The translations under genes and the position numbers were made by a program. Shown one piece after another: positions 58,894 to 64,000 of a stretch of DNA of 64,000 bases. The notes beneath the pieces are model-generated. The model searched no databases and had not been told where the DNA came from. It saw only the letters and a program-made list of their open reading frames with translations. The stretch comes from Salarchaeum japonicum. Its GTDB lineage: Archaea; Halobacteriota; Halobacteria; Halobacteriales; Halobacteriaceae. The stretch is from contig NZ_CP085324.1 of assembly GCF_020614395.1 (NCBI RefSeq), positions 1,059,564 through 1,123,563 on the forward strand, read 5' to 3'. Each line of letters begins with the position of its first letter. Position 1 is the stretch's first letter.

Positions 58894-59375
58894 CAGTCTA
58901 CTTTCGTGCAGTTGTCGTTCCGCCAGATACGCCAGTCGCCGTCGTGGGTGCGGAGGCCCACCGTTTCGGTGGTCTGTCGGGGTGTGCCGTCGTCGCTGGC
59001 GATTGTGAGCGCGACGTCGACGGCGGCCGCGCCGTCGGTTCGCTCGACGACTTCGACGCCGTCTATCGTCACCTCCTGGGTGGGGACGGACTCCTCGGTC
59101 ACGGGGAGGTTCGAACTCGGGGTTTCGGGGTGGGCGAGCGCGTTCGCGCGCTCGACGTTCCCGGCGATGAGCGCCTCGTAGAACGCGCGCGCCACCGCGT
59201 CAGGCGTGTTCTCCGCGTCCGCGTCGGAAGCGGACGCCGTGGTCGTCGCTTCGGTGGTGGTTTCGGCGGCGGTCGTGTCGGTCACGCTCGGCGCGTCACT
59301 CGTGCTGTCCGAACAGCCGGCGAGGCCGGTCGCCAGGGTGCCGGCCGCGGCGGCGAGAACGGTTCTGCGGCGCAT
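58890..59375 (-). CDS. Putative Tat lipoprotein with NTF2-like domain
   Basis: 161 residues. MRRRTVLAAAAGTLATGLAGC gives a twin-arginine signal with lipobox Cys21. A Thr/Ala/Asp linker (TTAAETTTEATTTASASD) leads to a domain like DUF4878/NTF2 (AVARAFYEALIAGNVERANALA, then VGLRTHDGDWRIW). Two Cys at the C-terminus (NCTKVDC) could form a disulphide. It would sit on the outer face of the membrane. The function is not known. Confidence 0.8.
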   Translation of the reverse strand: MRRRTVLAAAAGTLATGLAGCSDSTSDAPSVTDTTAAETTTEATTTASASDADAENTPDAVARAFYEALIAGNVERANALAHPETPSSNLPVTEESVPTQEVTIDGVEVVERTDGAAAVDVALTIASDDGTPRQTTETVGLRTHDGDWRIWRNDNCTKVDC

Positions 59376-59415
59376 GGCCGGAACTCAAGCCACGCGTCCG
59401 TAAATGTACTGAACG

Positions 59416-59844
59416 CTAGTCGCAGCGCTGGTCGATGATGCGGTCGATGATGTCGCCGGTGGAGAGGAGTTCGTCGTCGTGCTGGGGGTCGCGGGGGGAC
59501 GCGCGTTCGACGGTGCAGTCGATGCCGCGAGAGTCGAGTTCGGCCTGAATTCCTTCGGGGTCGTGGTGTTGGTCGTAGCCGAGCGCGATGACGTCCGGGT
59601 CGATGTCCTCGATGGGCGCGAAGATGTCGGACTCGTGGCCGACGCGGGCGTGGTCGACGACGTCGAGCGCGGCGACCACGTCGCGGCGCTGTTCGTTCGA
59701 GAGGACGGGTTTCTCCTTGTGCCCGACGTTCTCGCGGCGCGCGATGATGACGTGGAGTTCGTCGCCCATGCCGGCGGCGTCCGTGAGGTAGTGGACGTGA
59801 CCGGGGTGGATGATGTCGAACGTGCCCTGCGCGACGACCTTCAT
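59416..59844 (-). CDS. ribL: FAD synthase, archaeal RibL type
   Basis: 142 residues. The nucleotidyltransferase HxGH motif is in [21 protein letters not shown], followed by [19 protein letters not shown] and [19 protein letters not shown]. The length and order match archaeal RibL, which makes FAD from FMN with ATP or CTP. The distal motif is near [17 protein letters not shown]. The related glycerol-3-phosphate cytidylyltransferases are the alternative. The ATG overlaps the stop of the JAMM gene (ATGA). Confidence 0.92.
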   Translation of the reverse strand: MKVVAQGTFDIIHPGHVHYLTDAAGMGDELHVIIARRENVGHKEKPVLSNEQRRDVVAALDVVDHARVGHESDIFAPIEDIDPDVIALGYDQHHDPEGIQAELDSRGIDCTVERASPRDPQHDDELLSTGDIIDRIIDQRCD

Positions 59845-60320
59845 AATTCCTCGTCGATGTCCGCTTGCGTGAAGTCGAAGAACGATTCGGGGTCGGGGAG
59901 GTCGACGTCGAACACGTCGAGCGACCGCGGTTCGCCCTCGCGGTCGAACGACCGCCAGCAGTCGGACTCGTAGGGCGCGCCCATGATGACGTGAACGGGC
60001 CACTTCCCGAACATCGAGCGGTCGGCGGCGCTCGGTTCGAGCACGCCGTTCGGGTGGGAGTGAATGCTCCCGATGGTGTGGGAGTCGTTCGGGACGAGGT
60101 TCGACTGGAGGGTCGCCTGCACGGGACTGGATTCGGTGCCGGGGACGACGAGCACGTCCGTGACGATGTCGCCGTCGGCGTCCACGCCGAGGTCGCTCGC
60201 GGGCGTGCCGCGCAGCACGCCGAGGTACTCGTCGGGGTGCGTGTCGGCGGCCGCCGACAGCGCGAACGAGAGCGTGTCGGCCGCGATGCCGACGACCTCC
60301 CGCCGCGAACGGAACAACAT
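59841..60320 (-). CDS. JAMM/MPN metalloprotease-like protein
   Basis: 159 residues. The JAMM motif [14 protein letters not shown] (HxHPx5PSxxD) is complete in [20 protein letters not shown], and the upstream Glu lies in [11 protein letters not shown]. Such proteins remove ubiquitin-like SAMP modifiers or process other conjugates in haloarchaea. Compared with short SAMP-specific enzymes it has an extra C-terminal segment, ending [11 protein letters not shown]. It is divergent from the RecJ-like gene and coupled to the ribL gene. Confidence 0.9.
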   Translation of the reverse strand: MLFRSRREVVGIAADTLSFALSAAADTHPDEYLGVLRGTPASDLGVDADGDIVTDVLVVPGTESSPVQATLQSNLVPNDSHTIGSIHSHPNGVLEPSAADRSMFGKWPVHVIMGAPYESDCWRSFDREGEPRSLDVFDVDLPDPESFFDFTQADIDEEL

Positions 60321-60384
60321 ACGAGGTAGTCGCGGCGCGGCGACTCTAAGGGTTGCGATACCCCCGAGTCGGCCTTTCGGGAGA

Positions 60385-60415
60385 GTTAAAAGCCACGACA
60401 CCCACCTGTGTCCTA
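60385..60415 (+). promoter_or_regulatory. TATA-like box of the RecJ-like gene
   Basis: TTAAAAG at 60386-60392 is centred about 27 bases before the ATG at 60416, the spacing of a leaderless promoter. Confidence 0.55.
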
Positions 60416-62299
60416 ATGAGTGACTCTCGTTCTGACGACCGCTCGGTCGTCTATCGGCTCTCCCCCGACTGTACGTCGGACGCCATCGAGGTCGGCGAAC
60501 GCTACCACGCCCGCGTGAACGGCGTGGTCGAGTACGGCGTGTTCGTCGACGTCTCCAAGCACGTCTCCGGCCTCGTCCACGAATCCGACATGCCCGAGGA
60601 CGCGTCCTACGACGTGGGCGACGACCTCGTCGTCGAACTCGCGGCCGTCCGCGACAACGGCGACCTTTCCTTCGAACCCGTCGCGGGCGACGACTTCGAG
60701 ACGGTCGAGCGCTCCGTCCAGTACGACGTTGCGGCGGTCGAAACCCTCGCCGACCGCGTCGGCGACACCGTCCACCTCGAAGGCGAGGTCGCGCAGGTGA
60801 AGCAGACCGGCGGCCCCACCATCTTCCGCGTGCGCGACGAGACCGGAATCGCGCCCTGCACCGCCTTCGAGGAGGCGGGCGTCCGCGCGTACCCCGAGGT
60901 CGACCTCGAAGACGTCGTGCACGTCACCGGCGAAGTCGAGACCCGCGAGGGGAGCGTGCAAGTCGAAATCGAGGACATCGACGTATTGGACGACCCCGCG
61001 GCGACCGACCTCCGCGACCGTCTCGCCGCCGCCGTCGCCGAGCGCGCGGAACCCGTCGAGACCGAACCGCTCGTCGAGTGGCCGGCGCTCTCCGGCCTCC
61101 GCAACGACCTCCGCGAGGTCGCGCGCCAACTCCGGAAGACCGTCCTCGAATCCCGTCCCATCCGGATGCGCCACCACGCGGACGGCGACGGAATGTGCGC
61201 GAGCGTCCCCGTCCAGCTCGCCCTGGAGCAGTTCATCGACGCCACCCATCAGGACGACGACGCGAAACGCCACCTCCTCAAGCGCCTCCCGAGCAAGGCG
61301 CCGTACTACGAGATGGAGGACGCGACCCGCGACCTCAACTTCGGGCTCGAAGACCAGGCACGACACGGCCAGAAACTCCCGCTCCTACTCATGCTCGACA
61401 ACGGCAGCACCGAGGAGGACACGCCCGCGTACGAGGCGCTCGACCACTACGACATCCCCATTCTCGTCGTCGACCACCACCACCCCGACCCGGAGGCCGT
61501 CGACCCGTTCGTGGACGCGCACGTCAACCCCTATCTGCACGGCGAGGACTACCGCATCACCACGGGCATGATGTGCGTCGAGCTTGCGCGCATGATTTCG
61601 CCCGAACTCGACGGCGAACTCGACCACGTCCCCGCCGTCGCCGGGCTCTCCGACCGCTCGAAGGCGGACGCCATGTCGGACTACCTCGCGCTCGCCCGGG
61701 ACGCCGGCTACGACGAGGAGTTCCTGCACGACATCAGCGAAGCCCTCGACTACGAGGCGTACATGCTCCGGTACGACTCCGGCGCGACCCTCGTGAACGA
61801 CGTGCTGAACGTCGGCGGCGACGAGGAACGCCACCGCGACCTCGTGCCGTTCCTCGCGGAGAAAGCGGAGACGGCGGTCGACCGCCAGCTGGACGCGGCG
61901 ATGCCGCACGTCGAACACCGCACGGTCGCGAACGACGCGAACCTCTACACCATCGACGTGGAGGAACACGCCCACCGCTTCCAGTACCCCGCGCCCGGGA
62001 AGACCACGGGCGAGATTCACGACGAGAAGGTCGTGGAGACGGGCGAACCCGTCATCACCATCGGCGTCGGCCCCGACTTCGCCGTCCTCCGCTCCGACGG
62101 CGTGCGCCTCGACATCCCCCAGATGGTGTCCGACCTGAACGACGAACTCCCCGGCGCGGGCGTCTCCGGCGGCGGCCACCTCGTCGTCGGCTCTATTCGG
62201 TTCGTGCCCGGGATGCGCGAGCAAGTGCTGGACGCTCTCATCGAGAAGATGGCGGACGCGGAGCTCGACGAGGAACTCCGTTCCGCCCCGACCCGGTGA
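60416..62299 (+). CDS. RecJ-like DHH phosphoesterase with S1 and OB domains
   Basis: 627 residues. An S1 RNA-binding domain occupies about 24-88 (GERYHARVNGVVEYGVFVDV), then a nucleic-acid-binding OB domain at about 115-192. The DHH part has MRHHADGDGMCASVP (250-264), LMLDNGSTEED (326-335) and VVDHHHPDPEAVD (351-363). The C-terminal DHHA1-like GAGVSGGGHLVVGSIRF follows. Such archaeal proteins act as single-strand exonucleases in DNA or RNA turnover; some are linked to the replisome. Its 3' end overlaps by 62 bases with the convergent phospholipase-like gene. Confidence 0.93.
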   Translation: MSDSRSDDRSVVYRLSPDCTSDAIEVGERYHARVNGVVEYGVFVDVSKHVSGLVHESDMPEDASYDVGDDLVVELAAVRDNGDLSFEPVAGDDFETVERSVQYDVAAVETLADRVGDTVHLEGEVAQVKQTGGPTIFRVRDETGIAPCTAFEEAGVRAYPEVDLEDVVHVTGEVETREGSVQVEIEDIDVLDDPAATDLRDRLAAAVAERAEPVETEPLVEWPALSGLRNDLREVARQLRKTVLESRPIRMRHHADGDGMCASVPVQLALEQFIDATHQDDDAKRHLLKRLPSKAPYYEMEDATRDLNFGLEDQARHGQKLPLLLMLDNGSTEEDTPAYEALDHYDIPILVVDHHHPDPEAVDPFVDAHVNPYLHGEDYRITTGMMCVELARMISPELDGELDHVPAVAGLSDRSKADAMSDYLALARDAGYDEEFLHDISEALDYEAYMLRYDSGATLVNDVLNVGGDEERHRDLVPFLAEKAETAVDRQLDAAMPHVEHRTVANDANLYTIDVEEHAHRFQYPAPGKTTGEIHDEKVVETGEPVITIGVGPDFAVLRSDGVRLDIPQMVSDLNDELPGAGVSGGGHLVVGSIRFVPGMREQVLDALIEKMADAELDEELRSAPTR

Positions 62300-63815
62300 A
62301 CGACACCCGACGCCACAGCACGCCCATCGCTCCGAGCACGACGATGAGGGTGACCGCGAGCAATTCGAGCGGGAGTCGCCACACGCCGCCCCGCCAGTCC
62401 GCGCGGAACACGCCGGCGTAGTAGTCCGCCACCCGCTCGCCACGGAGGACGACCATCACTTCTCTGTTGTTCGTGACGGACTCGTGGTTCCAGTTCAGAC
62501 TCCCGACGAGCGCCGCGTCCTCGGTGACGACGCCCTTCACGTGGAGGTGGTCGAAGCGCGAGCGCGGGTCGACGACGCGCGCACGCAACGACAGTCCCTC
62601 CTCGCGCGCCGTCTCTCGGAGTCGCTCCGCGAGCGCCCGGTTCTCCTCGCGGACGTACCACGCGCCGCCGAGCAGAACGTGGGTGCGGACGCCGCGCCGG
62701 GCGGCGTCGAGCGTCGCGTTCAGGAAGCGGTCGTCGTCGATGCGCACCTGCTGGACGAGCAGGCGGTCGGACGCGTTCCGCACCACGCCGAGCGTCGTGG
62801 CGTGGCCGTCCTCGGGCGTGACGAACACCGACGCGTCTGCGATGCCGTTCCACGCGTCGAAGTCGCTCCGATAGCTGGCGGTCGCGGGCGCGCCGTCCTG
62901 GAACGTCGCGTTCGCGCGGTACTCGCGCCACGGAATCCCGTCCCGCCACGTGCTGTCCGCGCGATGAACGGCGGCCAGGCGGTCGGCGAGCCCGGGGTCG
63001 CGGAGGACGACGCCCCAGCCGCGGGTGGCGTGCCCGCCGACGCCGCCGGGTTTCCAGTTCTCGGAGGTGACGAGCGCGCGGTCGTCCGCGACGGCGTACT
63101 TCGCGTGGTGGTAGGCGTACCGCGACCGCGGGCCGTCGAGCACCCGAACCCCGACCCCCGAAGCGGCGAGCCGGTCGAGCACGCGCGCCGACGCGTCGGT
63201 GACGCCGCCGACCGGCCCGCCCTCCACGAGCACGCGGACGGTGACGCCGCGGTCGGCGGCGGCCGCGAGCACGCGAGCGACCCGCGGGGAGGAGAACGTG
63301 TAGCCCGCGAGGAGCACGCGCTCTTCCGCGCCCCGGAGCGCCGCCAGCACGCGCTCCGGGGCGTCCGGGAGCGCGAACGCCGACACCGGCACGTCGCTCG
63401 CGCTCGCCGTCGCGAAGGCCGTCGCGCCGAGCGGCCGCCAGCCGCCGTCCGCGAACACCTCGCTCTCCGGCGCGTTCTCGTACGTCAGCCTGTCCACCAC
63501 CGTCCCGTTCCGTCGGAGAACGAGGGGCTCCCCGCCGTTCGCCAACCGCGGGAACCCCGGCACTCGAACGACGGGGGCGTCCGTGAGGTTCCGGGCGAGC
63601 GCGGGGTCGCCCGCGAGCGCGACCCGCCCCGAGACGGTTCTCCCTGGGAGTCTGACGGTGTCTTCGCCGTCCGAGAGCGTGTACGCTCCCAGTCGGGTGT
63701 TCTCGGGGACGGTGAGCGTGACGTACTCGCCGCGGTCGCCGTCCGTCGCCGGGTTCGGGACGACGCCCGCGAACGACACCGAGAGCACGAGGGCGAGGGC
63801 GAGCGCGCGGAACAC
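62238..63815 (-). CDS. Exported phospholipase D-family protein with N-terminal lamin-tail-like domain
   Basis: 525 residues if the GTG at 63815 is used; that start gives a signal peptide at once (FRALALALVLSVSFAGVV). An N-terminal domain (GEYVTLTVPENTRLGAYTLS, then LANGGEPLVLRRNGTVVDRL) resembles a lamin-tail fold. Two HKD motifs follow: HHAKYAVADDRALVTSENW and HLHVKGVVTEDAALVGSLNW. A C-terminal helix (LELLAVTLIVVLGAMGVLW) and a basic tail suggest anchoring to the outer membrane face. It is probably a nuclease or phospholipase; the start is not certain. Confidence 0.9.
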   Translation of the reverse strand: MFRALALALVLSVSFAGVVPNPATDGDRGEYVTLTVPENTRLGAYTLSDGEDTVRLPGRTVSGRVALAGDPALARNLTDAPVVRVPGFPRLANGGEPLVLRRNGTVVDRLTYENAPESEVFADGGWRPLGATAFATASASDVPVSAFALPDAPERVLAALRGAEERVLLAGYTFSSPRVARVLAAAADRGVTVRVLVEGGPVGGVTDASARVLDRLAASGVGVRVLDGPRSRYAYHHAKYAVADDRALVTSENWKPGGVGGHATRGWGVVLRDPGLADRLAAVHRADSTWRDGIPWREYRANATFQDGAPATASYRSDFDAWNGIADASVFVTPEDGHATTLGVVRNASDRLLVQQVRIDDDRFLNATLDAARRGVRTHVLLGGAWYVREENRALAERLRETAREEGLSLRARVVDPRSRFDHLHVKGVVTEDAALVGSLNWNHESVTNNREVMVVLRGERVADYYAGVFRADWRGGVWRLPLELLAVTLIVVLGAMGVLWRRVSFTGSGRNGVPRRAPRPPSSR

Positions 63816-63882
63816 GACCCGTCTGGCCGCGGCTTCCGGTATGAACCCTCGGGGTTTTTGCGGTCGCGTTCGTCGAACCCCG

Positions 63883-64000
63883 CATGGACCTCGTAGAGAC
63901 GCTTCGTCTCGCAAGCTACGCCGCCGGCGCGCTCGGCGGCGCGTTGCTGTTCGTCGAAACGTTCCAGCTCCCGAGCTACGTCGAGTACGACACGGACTTC
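63883..64000 (+). CDS. Unknown protein, N-terminus only
   Basis: The ATG at 63883 opens MDLVETLRLASYAAGALGG and the frame stays open to the end of the window (39 residues). One hydrophobic helix (LRLASYAAGALGGALLFVE) is followed by FQLPSYVEYDTDF. GTTTTTGCGG about 30 bases upstream could be the TATA region. It is divergent from the phospholipase-like gene. The function cannot be told from this part. Confidence 0.6.

Noticed and set aside
1-64000. Insertion sequences, prophage, CRISPR-Cas or restriction-modification clusters
   Set aside because: No transposase, integrase, capsid, Cas or methylase-plus-endonuclease set was seen on either strand; the island-like signs are limited to small repeats.

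Overview
The window is a gene-dense stretch of a haloarchaeal chromosome (class Halobacteria). The evidence is very high G+C, strongly acidic predicted proteins, many probably leaderless promoters (TATA-like boxes about 26-28 bases before the start codon), twin-arginine lipoprotein signals, a PGF-CTERM surface protein, and archaeal information-processing factors (TFS, MBF1, an S10-like protein). The genus cannot be fixed from the sequence alone. No insertion sequence, CRISPR array, rRNA operon, prophage or replication origin was seen. Two tRNA genes are present: Lys-CUU and Gly-UCC.

Layout. 1-9.1 kb: end of a nitrilase, small regulators and lipoproteins, an aldehyde dehydrogenase, a RIO/Bud32-like kinase, an acyl-CoA dehydrogenase, a gamma-glutamyltransferase-family hydrolase and an aldo/keto reductase. 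9.2-13.3 kb: glutamate dehydrogenase, a CitE-like lyase and a MaoC hydratase (possibly linked to methylaspartate/malyl-CoA chemistry) around a PGF-CTERM surface protein. 13.3-20.4 kb: TFS, haloarchaeal unknowns, enoyl-CoA hydratase, a nuclease-like protein coupled to a Nudix hydrolase, an S10-like protein, OsmC, an MBL hydrolase, an FAH-family enzyme and membrane proteins. 20.4-25.7 kb: a CtBP-like dehydrogenase, then hisC, an AK6-type adenylate kinase and a CDP-alcohol phosphatidyltransferase overlapping start-to-stop, then MBF1 and a TrkA-N/DHH fusion. 25.8-30.7 kb: tRNA-Lys, a 7TM histidine kinase and small membrane proteins.

30.9-37.5 kb is a complete phosphate-uptake locus, pstS-pstC-pstA-pstB-phoU, facing a divergent AbrB-PhoU regulator across an AT-rich, palindrome-containing control region. 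37.5-39.3 kb holds a 2Fe-2S ferredoxin and a geranylgeranyl-reductase-family flavoprotein transcribed apart from one mirror-symmetric promoter, suggesting they form an electron donor/acceptor pair in lipid saturation. 39.5-45.4 kb: an M20 amidohydrolase, an NhaC antiporter, an Eis-like acetyltransferase and thiC with a candidate operator over its promoter. 45.6-53.2 kb is a nucleoside uptake and salvage block: phosphosugar mutase, BMP-type ABC importer (binding protein, ATPase, two permeases), cytidine deaminase and uridine phosphorylase.

53.2-64 kb: a GspE-type ATPase, a double TadC/FlaJ-type membrane protein and a Trm9-like methyltransferase in one overlapping operon; tRNA-Gly followed by a degenerate copy of its 3' end; a JAMM protease overlapping an FAD-synthase-like gene; a RecJ-like S1/OB/DHH phosphoesterase; and an exported double-HKD phospholipase-D-family protein.

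The most interesting non-coding signals are the mirror-image ferredoxin/reductase promoter, three copies of a two-hairpin T-run element after gene ends, and two 3'-end duplications (acyl-CoA dehydrogenase and tRNA-Gly) that both have a 103-base offset.
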